Source: an uncultured Holophagaceae bacterium
GTDB taxonomy: Bacteria > Acidobacteriota > Holophagae > Holophagales > Holophagaceae
Direction of reading: 5' to 3'
Assembly (NCBI GenBank): GCA_903868115.1
Contig: CAIPUA010000345.1
Coordinates: forward strand, 1 to 32,137
DNA length: 32,137 bases
Under the pieces are notes generated by a model. It ran no database searches. It had not been told where the DNA came from and saw only the letters and a program-made list of their open reading frames with translations. This document shows positions 25,755 to 32,137 of this stretch, one piece after another. A program made the translations under genes and the position numbers. The stretch's first letter is position 1, and every line of letters begins with the position of its first letter.

Positions 25755-26491
25755 CGGAAATGCAAGACTGCCGCCTGGAGGCCCGTAACCTCTTCAAATC
25801 CTATGGCGACCGCACGGTGGTCAGAGGCGTTTCGCTGGAAGTTTCCTCGGGAGAGGTGGTGGGGCTCCTCGGTCCGAATGGGGCGGGGAAGACCACTACC
25901 TTTTATATGGTCGTGGGCGTGGAGGCCCCCGACGATGGCCAAATCTTATGGTGGGGCAGGGACATCACATCCATGCCCATGCACCGGAGGGCCCGCAAAG
26001 GTATCGGTTACCTTCCGCAGGAAGCGAGCGTTTTTCGGGGACTGACGGTGTGGGAAAACCTCATGGCCCTCGGGGAGTTCCAACACATTCCGAAAGCCGA
26101 ACAGCGGGAACGCTGCGAACGCCTTCTGGTGGAGTTTCACTTGCACAAGGTCCGGAACACCCTTGGCATGAGCCTCTCCGGTGGAGAACGACGGCGTTGC
26201 GAGATGGCCAGGGCCCTGGTCACCAGTCCGAAAATCATGCTTCTTGATGAGCCCTTTGCCGGTGTCGACCCGAAATCCGTTATGGAGATCCAGGGCCTCA
26301 TCGATGACCTGAAGAATCGTGGGATCGGCGTACTTATTACCGACCACAATGTTCGAGAGACCTTGCAGATAGCCGACCGAGCCTATATCTTGGCGGATGG
26401 GATGATCATGAAACACGGACTGCCGCAGGAAATCGCAGAGGACCCGGACATTCGCCGGGTCTATCTCGGCGATCGATTCAGGCTGGACTAG
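25751..26491 (+). CDS. lptB: LPS export ABC transporter ATP-binding protein LptB
   Basis: Cytoplasmic ATPase that powers LPS extraction with LptF/LptG. From ATG 25751 (GAGG 7 nt upstream, overlapping the previous stop as ATGA) it is 246 aa, the normal size. Motifs: Walker A GPNGAGKTT, Q-loop GIGYLPQEASVFRGLTVWEN, signature LSGGERRR, Walker B IMLLDEPFAGVDP and switch His in ITDHNVRETL. YLPQEASVFR and the C-terminal EIAEDPDIRRVYLGDRF are characteristic of LptB among ABC proteins. It is embedded between the LptC/A-like gene and rpoN, the classical lptB-rpoN-hpf order. Its likely permease partner begins at 31.5 kb. Confidence 0.96.
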   Translation: MTEMQDCRLEARNLFKSYGDRTVVRGVSLEVSSGEVVGLLGPNGAGKTTTFYMVVGVEAPDDGQILWWGRDITSMPMHRRARKGIGYLPQEASVFRGLTVWENLMALGEFQHIPKAEQRERCERLLVEFHLHKVRNTLGMSLSGGERRRCEMARALVTSPKIMLLDEPFAGVDPKSVMEIQGLIDDLKNRGIGVLITDHNVRETLQIADRAYILADGMIMKHGLPQEIAEDPDIRRVYLGDRFRLD

Positions 26492-26500
26492 GGGCGATCC

Positions 26501-28072
26501 ATGGCGAACCTGGGTCCGAACCTTTCCCATCGGCTTTTCCAGAGCCAGACCTTGGCCCTGACACCAGCCATGCAGCTCAAGCTGAAGCTCTGGCAGATGA
26601 ATTTGCTGGAACTCAGCCAGACCATTGAGCGGGAGCTTGAGGAAAACCCTCTCCTAGAACTCGTGGAAAACGGGGACGAAACCCCGAGTCTGGAAGCCAT
26701 CGAGGAAGGCCACGATTCCGAGGTGCTGGAAGAATCCGCCCCTGCGGAGGGATCTGAAATGCCGGAAGGGGTCGATTCTGTCGACCTCGGCCCCCTGTTG
26801 GACGCCGCTGCGGAAATGAACCCGGACACCAATCTCGAAGGGTTCACGGAAGAAGGGGTCGCCCAAGTTCAGGAAACCGATATGGGCGCCGAAAATTCTT
26901 GGGACGCGGACATTCCAAGAACGAGTAGCCTTCCTGACGATGAACGCTCCAGTTGGGAGGATCGCCTCACGAACACGGAGACCCTGCAGGAGCACCTTCT
27001 TTCCCAGCTCTACCAAACCATGGAGGTGGAGGATCCCCGGGCACCGATGCTGGAACGCCTCATCGATCGTGTGGACGCAAAGGGATTTTTGAGGCTGGAC
27101 CCTGATCAGGGCCTTGAGACTTCTCCCGCCGAACTGTCCCAGGAACTGGGTATCGAAATTCCGATCCTCCTGGATTTCATTGAGATCCTGCAGGAATTTG
27201 ATCCATCTGGGGTCGGCTGTTTCACGGTAAAGGAAAGCCTCCTTTTGCAACTCCGGCACGCCGGTGCCGAACCCGATGACTTGGCGGTCCAGATCATCGA
27301 GAAACATTCAGAACTGCTTTCTCAGCGAGATAATGTCCGCCTTCGGAAGGCTCTGGGGTGCACAGAAGACGAGTTGAACGAGGCATTGACGATCCTTCGT
27401 CATCTTCACCCTGCGCCGGGCCGGGCTTTTGACCCCGAATCGGAGCGTGTGGTCAAGCCTGATGTCGTGGTGCTCAAGGGTGAGGACGGCAACTGGCGGA
27501 TCTATCTCAACGATGAGGGCATGCCCAGGCTCAAGGTCAATCGGGAGTACAAGTCCTTCTTGGCTTCCGCCGAAGGCAAGGGCGACAAGGATTTCATCCG
27601 CGACAAGTATCGTAGCGCCCGCGACTTCATCCGTGGCGTGGAAGATCGTAATCGAACCGTCCTGCGGGTCGCCAAGTCCATTGTGGAACTTCAGCAGAAA
27701 TTCCTGGAACGGGGCATCGAGGAACTCCGTCCTATGGTGCTCAGGGATGTGGCGGAAGCAACCGGGTTCCACGAGTCCACCATTTCCCGCGTCGTGAAGG
27801 CCAAGACGATTCACACTCCCCAAGGTTTTTTTGATCTGAATTATTTTTTCAGCGCCTCGCTGGGTTCCGCCAATGGGGATGATGTTTCGGCAACCGTAGT
27901 TAAGCACAAGCTCAAGGCTCTGGTGCAGGCTGAAGATCCATCAAAACCCTTGAGCGATGAGACGATCGCCCGCCTGCTGGAGCGAGATGGCATCAAGGTC
28001 GCTCGGCGAACCGTGAACAAATACCGAGAAGAGATGAAGATTCCTCCAGCTTCGCGGAGACGGCGTCGATGA
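26501..28072 (+). CDS. rpoN: RNA polymerase sigma-54 factor
   Basis: 523-aa alternative sigma factor for -24/-12 promoters that need an AAA+ activator. Region I is at the N terminus (LFQSQTLALTPAMQLKLKLW, ELEENPLLE), followed by the usual acidic region II (about residues 60-140). The core-binding domain comes next, then the helix-turn-helix region (ATGFHESTISRVVKAKTIHT). The RpoN box ARRTVNKYREE is at about 501-511, one residue different from the common ARRTVAKYRE, and the protein ends in a basic PASRRRRR. It starts 9 bp after lptB. Its targets cannot be told from this window; I saw no convincing -24/-12 site in the intergenic spaces here. Confidence 0.97.
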   Translation: MANLGPNLSHRLFQSQTLALTPAMQLKLKLWQMNLLELSQTIERELEENPLLELVENGDETPSLEAIEEGHDSEVLEESAPAEGSEMPEGVDSVDLGPLLDAAAEMNPDTNLEGFTEEGVAQVQETDMGAENSWDADIPRTSSLPDDERSSWEDRLTNTETLQEHLLSQLYQTMEVEDPRAPMLERLIDRVDAKGFLRLDPDQGLETSPAELSQELGIEIPILLDFIEILQEFDPSGVGCFTVKESLLLQLRHAGAEPDDLAVQIIEKHSELLSQRDNVRLRKALGCTEDELNEALTILRHLHPAPGRAFDPESERVVKPDVVVLKGEDGNWRIYLNDEGMPRLKVNREYKSFLASAEGKGDKDFIRDKYRSARDFIRGVEDRNRTVLRVAKSIVELQQKFLERGIEELRPMVLRDVAEATGFHESTISRVVKAKTIHTPQGFFDLNYFFSASLGSANGDDVSATVVKHKLKALVQAEDPSKPLSDETIARLLERDGIKVARRTVNKYREEMKIPPASRRRRR

Positions 28073-28161
28073 GGAGAAGGAACCCGAAACATCCCTGTCA
28101 CGCATGATTGGATTTCTGCGTTTCCCCCGGGCCTTTTGGCCCTTTCCATAAGGAGTCCGCG

Positions 28162-28494
28162 ATGAAGGTCCTCTTCACCGGCCGCCATGTAGAGGTTTCG
28201 GAAGCACTTCGCATTTTCGCGGAAGAACGCTTTCAGAAAATGCTCCCCTACCTGGACGACATCATCGATGTCCACGTCACCCTCAGCGTGGAAAAGCACC
28301 GACACATGGCGGAAGTTTCCGTCAAGACTCGTGGCGGTGATTTCTTTGCGAGCACTGAGACGGATGACATGTATGTGAGCCTCTCCCAGGCCCTTGATAA
28401 GCTTGAGACCCAGGCCCACAAACATGCCGGGAAACAACAGGCCAGTTTGAAGAACGGAGTCAAGGAAAAGGCTCCGGTTGAAGCATCCGAATGA
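28162..28494 (+). CDS. hpf: ribosome hibernation promoting factor, short form
   Basis: 110-aa HPF/YfiA family protein that binds the 30S subunit and inactivates ribosomes in stationary phase. Starts MKVLFTGRHVEVSEALRIFA and shows the family core DVHVTLSVEKHRHMAEVSVK followed by DDMYVSLSQALDKLETQAHKH. It lacks the C-terminal dimerisation domain of long HPF, so it is the short form. ATG 28162 follows AAGGAG at about 6 nt; the track start at 28108 does not. Position after rpoN is the classical arrangement. A small hairpin with T's (GGGCC TTTT GGCCC) lies in the 89-bp spacer upstream, and a likely terminator follows. Confidence 0.95.
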   Translation: MKVLFTGRHVEVSEALRIFAEERFQKMLPYLDDIIDVHVTLSVEKHRHMAEVSVKTRGGDFFASTETDDMYVSLSQALDKLETQAHKHAGKQQASLKNGVKEKAPVEASE

Positions 28495-28512
28495 ATGGAT
28501 GAATGAAAAGGG

Positions 28513-28547
28513 CAGGGGCACGGGTTTCCGGGCCCCTGGTTATTGTT
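28513..28547 (+). terminator. probable rho-independent terminator after hpf
   Basis: CAGGGGC pairs with GCCCCTG, with an inner CGG/CCG pair across one A/G mismatch and a GTTT loop, followed by the T-rich GTTATTGTT. It lies 18 nt after the hpf stop. Confidence 0.55.
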
Positions 28548-28578
28548 GCGTTGACCCGATTTCACGGTAGAGGTTCCC

Positions 28579-28743
28579 ATGCCCGAATCCACCCCACTCG
28601 CCGCTGATAGTGCATCCTTGGTCAAGCGTGTCTGCGAGAAATGCAGGAACGAATACACGCTTGACCATTTCCAGCACGGCATTCAGGAGCAGGATTGTGT
28701 CTGCAAGCGCTGCCTCAGGGTGATGGGGTACCGGGTCAAGTGA
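28579..28743 (+). CDS. small zinc-ribbon-like protein (54 aa), translationally coupled to mqnC
   Basis: Too short for the ORF track. ATG 28579 follows GTAGAGG by about 6 nt and the frame runs to TGA 28741-28743. The product contains RVCEKCRNEYTLDHF and DCVCKRCLRVMGYRVK: two CxxC pairs (Cys19/Cys22 and Cys42/Cys45) plus Cys40, expected to form one zinc knuckle. The stop overlaps the probable GTG start of mqnC (GTGA), so the two are likely translated together. I do not recognise a named family. A role with MqnC or with RNA/ribosome binding is possible but unsupported; gene position is the only clue. Confidence 0.7.
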   Translation: MPESTPLAADSASLVKRVCEKCRNEYTLDHFQHGIQEQDCVCKRCLRVMGYRVK

Positions 28744-29837
28744 GCGGCAGGCTGACAGCGGAGATTCTGCAGAGGAGCATTGCAGGAGAGCGCATCCATG
28801 AGGCGGAGGCCCTGCACCTGTTCGAAATGGCGGCTTTGCCGGATCTGTCCCTGGCAGCCATGGCTTGGCGGAATTGGCACAACGATCCCTCCAAGGTTAG
28901 CTATGTTGTGGACCGGAATGTGAACTACACCGATATCTGCAATGTCTACTGCACCTTTTGCGCCTTCTACCACCGTCCCGGGGATTCCCGGGGCTACGTC
29001 CTGACCCGGGAACAGTTGCAGCAGAAAGCCGAGGAGACCCTGGCCCTTGGGGGTTCGGGTTTCCTGCTCCAGGGAGGTGTTAATCCCGACCTGCCGTGGG
29101 ACTACTATCTGAACCTAATCCGGTTCCTTCACCACGACCTTGGCATCTGGGTCCACGGTTTCTCTCCAGTAGAGATCCAGATGATGGCCAAGCTGAGTGG
29201 TCAGAGCCTTCTGAAGACGCTGGGGGATCTGCGCGACGCCGGCCTTGGGAGCATTCCGGGAGGTGGAGCTGAGATTCTGGTGGAGCGAATCCGAACGCGG
29301 ATCGCCCCCTTGAAGGGGGGACCCGACCGATGGCTGGAGGTCATGGATGCCGCCCACGAGGTAGGTTTCCGAACCACCGGAACCATGATGTACGGCATTG
29401 GTGAGACGCTTGCAGAAAGGGTGGAACACTTCCGGGTTCTCCGGGAACAACAGGACCGGGCCAACGCTCGCAATAACGGAGGCGGCCACACGGCCTTCGC
29501 GGCTTGGCCCTTCCAGAGTGGCAATACGGTCTGGGCTGGGAAGATTCCTAAACCCACTGATGTCGAATACCTTCGAACTATAAGTATCGCCAGAATTTAC
29601 CTAGATAACTTCACTCACATGCAGAGTTCCTGGGTCACCATGGGGAGAAAAATCGGTCAACTCGCGCTCCATTACGGCTGCGATGACATGGGCAGCCTGA
29701 TGCTGGAGGAGAATGTGGTGAGTGCCACGGGAACTTGCTACTCCGTCAACCGCGATGAAATGAACCGCATGATCCGGGGCGCGGGCTTCGAGCCCTGGCA
29801 GCGGGACAATGTATATGGCCTTGCAGAAATGGGCTGA
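28740..29837 (+). CDS. mqnC: cyclic dehypoxanthinyl futalosine synthase (radical SAM)
   Basis: Menaquinone synthesis by the futalosine pathway: the radical SAM step that cyclises dehypoxanthine futalosine. The 4Fe-4S motif CNVYCTFCAFYHRPG has Cys67, Cys71 and Cys74 (CX3CX2C). Further MqnC hallmarks are FLLQGGVNPDLPWDYY, SIPGGGAEILVERIRTRI, TGTMMYGIGETLAERVEHF and HTAFAAWPFQSGNT. The start is taken as GTG 28740, giving 365 aa, the family's usual size, and a 4-bp overlap with the zinc-ribbon gene; a TTG at 28695 is possible. Other mqn genes are not in the window. It implies that the organism makes menaquinone without the classical Men pathway. Confidence 0.93.
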   Translation: MSGRLTAEILQRSIAGERIHEAEALHLFEMAALPDLSLAAMAWRNWHNDPSKVSYVVDRNVNYTDICNVYCTFCAFYHRPGDSRGYVLTREQLQQKAEETLALGGSGFLLQGGVNPDLPWDYYLNLIRFLHHDLGIWVHGFSPVEIQMMAKLSGQSLLKTLGDLRDAGLGSIPGGGAEILVERIRTRIAPLKGGPDRWLEVMDAAHEVGFRTTGTMMYGIGETLAERVEHFRVLREQQDRANARNNGGGHTAFAAWPFQSGNTVWAGKIPKPTDVEYLRTISIARIYLDNFTHMQSSWVTMGRKIGQLALHYGCDDMGSLMLEENVVSATGTCYSVNRDEMNRMIRGAGFEPWQRDNVYGLAEMG

Positions 29838-29877
29838 AGCCCCAGGCATCCATATTCTTCACATGTATAGTCTGCGC

Positions 29878-29910
29878 CTTAGATCGGCCCCGTTCTGGGG
29901 CCGATCTAAG
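29878..29910. terminator. 14-bp perfect hairpin between mqnC and tRNA-Gln
   Basis: CTTAGATCGGCCCC pairs exactly with GGGGCCGATCTAAG around a GTTCT loop. It lies 40 nt after the mqnC stop and 2 nt beyond the tRNA 3' CCA on the other strand, so it could end transcription from both sides. The T tract is short (TTT on plus, none on minus), so termination is inferred from position and stem strength. Confidence 0.6.
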
Positions 29911-29912
29911 TT

Positions 29913-29987
29913 TGGTTGGGGAGGAAGGATTCGAACCCTCGATAGGCAGGATCAAAACCTGCTGCCTTACCACTTGGCGACTCCCCA
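29913..29987 (-). tRNA. tRNA-Gln (anticodon UUG), with encoded CCA
   Basis: The reverse strand folds as a complete cloverleaf: acceptor TGGGGAG pairs with CTCCCCA, discriminator A then CCA. The anticodon stem GCAGG/CCTGC encloses loop TTTTGAT with anticodon TTG, and the T-loop is GGTTCGAATCC. The weak U1-A72 first pair is characteristic of glutamine tRNAs. Confidence 0.96.
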
Positions 29988-29998
29988 GCGATTCCAAA

Positions 29999-30027
29999 AG
30001 TCTAGCGTGGGCGCGGGTTTGAGTCCA
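29999..30027 (-). promoter_or_regulatory. candidate sigma-70 promoter for tRNA-Gln
   Basis: On the minus strand TGGACT (-35, 4/6) and TAGACT (-10, 4/6) are separated by 17 nt. The -10 ends 12 nt before the tRNA 5' end. It overlaps the upstream intergenic sequence after the spoVG-like stop. Confidence 0.35.
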
Positions 30028-30028
30028 G

Positions 30029-30388
30029 TCAGGGATTCGACTTCGGGCTAAAACCGAATTCCTCCACGCCCAGGAGATCCGGCCTGACCGTAGGCGCCTC
30101 ACCCGTTTCGATGCGAGAAATGGCTCGGTTCCCAGTCGTGGACTCAAAGGCCACTAGGACTTTCTGTTCGATGTATTCCCGCGTGTCATTGGACAAGGGA
30201 AAGGCAATGTCCTTGAAGGAACCGTCCCGTTTGCGCTTGCTGGGCATCGCGACGAAGTAGCCATCTTCACCCTCGACCACTCGAAGATCCCCGACCAGGA
30301 AGCAGTCGTCCAGAACAATAGCCGCGAAAGCGCGGAGTTTTTCGTCTCCTTCGATTTTTGTGATCCGGACATCCGTGATGTTCAGCAT
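30029..30388 (-). CDS. spoVG: SpoVG-family nucleic-acid-binding regulator
   Basis: 119-aa protein of the SpoVG family, known in Gram-positives and some others as an RNA/DNA-binding regulator. Start MLNITDVRITKIEGDEKLRA matches the family, as do FAAIVLDDCFLVGDLRVVEG, GYFVAMPSKRKRDGSFKDIA and DTREYIEQKVLVAFE. A C-terminal tail of about 30 residues follows the usual end. ATG 30388 has AGGAG 4 nt upstream; the track start at 30409 does not. It lies upstream of tRNA-Gln on the same strand and divergent from kdsD. No sporulation is implied; its targets here are unknown. Confidence 0.9.
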   Translation of the reverse strand: MLNITDVRITKIEGDEKLRAFAAIVLDDCFLVGDLRVVEGEDGYFVAMPSKRKRDGSFKDIAFPLSNDTREYIEQKVLVAFESTTGNRAISRIETGEAPTVRPDLLGVEEFGFSPKSNP

Positions 30389-30480
30389 GAGGCTCCTGGG
30401 AGTCGCCAATGGCGGGTTTCAGCATTCAGTCTAACGCTCCTGGCGAAGGCCCGGTGCTAGCATGGGTGGAAATCCTTTGT

Positions 30481-30484
30481 GGAG
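30481..30484 (+). promoter_or_regulatory. ribosome binding site supporting GTG start of kdsD
   Basis: GGAG lies 5 nt before GTG 30490. The longer frame from ATG 30409 would start only 21 bp from the divergent spoVG start, leaving no room for promoters, and adds residues not typical of the family. Confidence 0.5.
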
Positions 30485-30489
30485 CAGTC

Positions 30490-31488
30490 GTGGCGCAGGA
30501 ACAACTCGAGTCGGAAGCGCGGGATCCTCGGAATGAGGCCGCTTTGACAGTCCTCCGCGCAGCTCGTGCGGCGTTGAATGCCCTGGAAGCGCAATGGGAT
30601 CCCACCGTTGTTGAGTCCTGGACATCCCATGTGGCGAGCAGCAAGGGCAGGGTCATCGTATCTGGAATGGGGAAGTCAGGGCTGGTGGGGCAAAAAATAT
30701 CCGCGACCCTGGCATCTACAGGGTGCCCAAGTTTTTTCTTACACCCAGCGGAGGCCCTTCACGGGGACCTGGGCATGGTTGCGCCCCAAGACACTATCCT
30801 CCTCCTTAGCAACAGCGGAGAGAGCGAGGAAGTCCTGCGCCTGATACCCAGCTTAGTGCGCATTGGGGTGACCATCGGCGCCATCACCGGGCGGGGGGAG
30901 AGTCGGCTTGCGCAGGCGGCCAAGTGGTGCTTTACCTATGCGCTTCCTGAGGGCGAGGGTTGTCCTCTCAATTTCGCTCCCATGGCCAGCACCACGATGC
31001 AACTCGTGTGGGGTGACATCCTCGCGGCCCATCACATGGTGCAGACCGGGTTCACGCTCGAATCCTATGCTCAATTTCATCCCGCTGGAAATATCGGCTC
31101 TAAATTGATGAAAATTAAGGAGTTGATGCACACAGATTTCCCCCAAGTCACTGACAGGACCAATCTAGTGGGCGTTCTGAGCGCCATGACTCAGGGGCGG
31201 CTTGGAATGACGACGGTCATCGAAGGACAGGATCTGGTTGGAGTCGTCAGCGACGGGGATATCCGGCGCGCGTTGGAAGCAGCCCAAGCCTCCGGGGTGA
31301 ACCCACTTCTCCTTGAAGCCAGGGATATCATGACTCCGCACCCGATCAGTGTGTCGGCCGAAACCCTGGCCGTGGAGGCCGCGCAATTTCTGGAAGCCCG
31401 AAAGATCACCTTTCTCGTTGTGCTTGAAGGGGCGAAAGCCGCTGGTGTGCTTCACATTCACGATCTTTTGGCGGCCAAGGTCATCTGA
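30490..31488 (+). CDS. kdsD: D-arabinose 5-phosphate isomerase (KdsD/KpsF family)
   Basis: Converts ribulose 5-phosphate to arabinose 5-phosphate, the first step to Kdo for LPS inner core. From GTG 30490 it is 332 aa (E. coli KdsD 328). The SIS sugar isomerase domain carries VSGMGKSGLVGQKISATLAS, FFLHPAEALHGDLGMV and LLLSNSGESEEVLRLIP, followed by FAPMASTTMQLVWGD. Two C-terminal CBS domains include LGMTTVIEGQDLVGVVSDGD with IMTPHPISVS and GVLHIHDLL. All match the family closely. It precedes an lptF/G-type permease on the same strand, consistent with an LPS locus. The ORF track start at 30409 is possible but less likely. Confidence 0.93.
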   Translation: MAQEQLESEARDPRNEAALTVLRAARAALNALEAQWDPTVVESWTSHVASSKGRVIVSGMGKSGLVGQKISATLASTGCPSFFLHPAEALHGDLGMVAPQDTILLLSNSGESEEVLRLIPSLVRIGVTIGAITGRGESRLAQAAKWCFTYALPEGEGCPLNFAPMASTTMQLVWGDILAAHHMVQTGFTLESYAQFHPAGNIGSKLMKIKELMHTDFPQVTDRTNLVGVLSAMTQGRLGMTTVIEGQDLVGVVSDGDIRRALEAAQASGVNPLLLEARDIMTPHPISVSAETLAVEAAQFLEARKITFLVVLEGAKAAGVLHIHDLLAAKVI

Positions 31489-31490
31489 GG

Positions 31491-31540
31491 TCGATTTATT
31501 CTCAAGGTTACATAATATACATTATCGAAAGTCAAATCAG
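31491..31540 (+). promoter_or_regulatory. AT-rich spacer, possible promoter for the lptF/G gene
   Basis: A short AT-rich stretch in GC-rich DNA with ATAAT-ATAC-ATTAT as a small inverted repeat. No hexamer pair fits sigma-70 well, so a promoter is only a possibility. The spacer is 52 nt. Confidence 0.2.
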
Positions 31541-32137
31541 GTGCTCCCAACCCTCCCTCGTTATTTCCTGAAACGCTGGTCTTATCCTCTCCTTGGCGCC
31601 CTCTTCTTCTACGGCGGCCTGATCCTCGCTTGGGAATTGATCGACCAGTCCAAGCGAATATTCTCGATGGGAGCTCCCTTTCAGTGGTTGATCCCCGCCC
31701 TGCTTCTGCAGATCCCGGAGACGCTTAGCATCGTCTTTCCGATGGCCGCCGTCCTTGGTGGACTCCTTGGAAGCCAACATCTTTCCGAGGGTTCGGAGAT
31801 GGTCGCTTCCCAGGGACTGGGCGTCGGGATGCGGTCCATCCTGCGTCCCTGGCTTCTCATGTCAGCAGGCCTGTTGACTATAACTGTCCTGAATTCGCAT
31901 TTTCTGGTTCCCAAGGTCAGTGCTATCCAACAGACAATCCAGGCGCGGATGCTCGACGCCGCCCAGACCCGATTCCTGAAGCCTGGGAGCCCGCCTTTTT
32001 TCCCTCCGAACAAACCGAACAATGCGATCTGGATCGATGCTTCCGGTGAGATTCATCTAATGGAGTCCAATCCCCAGGGTGTTCAGCATCTTGTTGCGCG
32101 GTCGATGGATTGGGTTCGCGTTGAGAAGGATGGACAA
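31541..32137 (+). CDS. LptF/LptG-family LPS export permease, 5' part (runs off the window)
   Basis: Absent from the ORF track because it has no stop before the window end. Open frame of 199 codons from GTG 31541. It begins MLPTLPRYFLKRWSYPLLGA and has membrane segments at YPLLGALFFYGGLILAWELI, PALLLQIPETLSIVFPMAAV and PWLLMSAGLLTITVLNSHFL. The LQIPETLSIVFPMAAVLGGL stretch with GSEMVASQGLG is the hallmark of the YjgP/YjgQ (LptF/LptG) family. After the third segment comes the start of the periplasmic beta domain (AIWIDASGEIHLMESNP). It would pair with LptB. Whether it is LptF or LptG cannot be told from this fragment. The ribosome site is weak. Confidence 0.88.
   Translation, partial: MLPTLPRYFLKRWSYPLLGALFFYGGLILAWELIDQSKRIFSMGAPFQWLIPALLLQIPETLSIVFPMAAVLGGLLGSQHLSEGSEMVASQGLGVGMRSILRPWLLMSAGLLTITVLNSHFLVPKVSAIQQTIQARMLDAAQTRFLKPGSPPFFPPNKPNNAIWIDASGEIHLMESNPQGVQHLVARSMDWVRVEKDGQ

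Noticed and set aside
29913-29987. tRNA-Gln as an integration site
   Set aside because: No integrase, no repeat of the tRNA 3' end and no composition shift nearby.

Overview
The window is a stretch of GC-rich bacterial chromosome carrying housekeeping genes of a Gram-negative (LPS-type) organism. It has an outer-membrane LPS transport set (LptD, an LptC/LptA-like protein, LptB, the start of an LptF/G permease), KdsD for Kdo synthesis, a futalosine-pathway menaquinone enzyme (MqnC), sigma-54, a membrane H+-pyrophosphatase, RF3, RNase E/G and SpoVG. This gene mix and composition would fit Acidobacteriota, perhaps class Holophagae (Geothrix/Holophaga-like). That placement is an inference from gene content; no rRNA is present to test it.

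Layout. 1-2.6 kb: hppA (minus). 2.8-4.9 kb: a secreted S9A oligopeptidase interrupted by one in-frame TGA. 4.9-6.4 kb: a YchJ-family protein and, convergent with it, pyrD. 6.5-11.7 kb: two flavoproteins flanking a U32/RlhA-type protein, with a 28-bp perfect palindrome and a 64-bp near-perfect palindrome nearby. 11.8-13.8 kb: a strong intrinsic terminator sitting directly in front of prfC, then a 100-aa hypothetical. 13.9-14.6 kb: an orphan OmpR-type regulator (minus). 14.9-19.5 kb: rne followed by lptD in a tight operon. 19.5-22.2 kb (minus): a PleD-like diguanylate cyclase and trxB, separated by a 269-bp element with terminal inverted repeats. 22.4-29.8 kb: a compact same-strand run recJ - lptC/A-like - lptB - rpoN - hpf - small zinc ribbon - mqnC. 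29.9-30.4 kb (minus): tRNA-Gln and a SpoVG-family gene. 30.5 kb to the end: kdsD and the 5' part of an lptF/lptG permease that runs off the window.

How it fits together. The strongest theme is envelope biogenesis: KdsD makes a Kdo precursor, LptB plus an LptF/G permease would power LPS extraction, the single LptC/A-like protein would form the periplasmic bridge, and LptD would insert LPS in the outer membrane. No separate lptA is present; a 573-aa anchored protein with OstA-like repeats occupies the usual lptC-lptA position before lptB-rpoN-hpf. Other genes serve pyrimidine synthesis (pyrD), redox (trxB and the flavoproteins), RNA decay (rne), translation (prfC, hpf, tRNA-Gln) and c-di-GMP signalling.

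I saw no CRISPR array, prophage, toxin-antitoxin pair or intact insertion sequence. The most unusual items are the fused Lpt bridge, the palindromic or MITE-like elements, the in-frame TGA, and the terminator abutting prfC.
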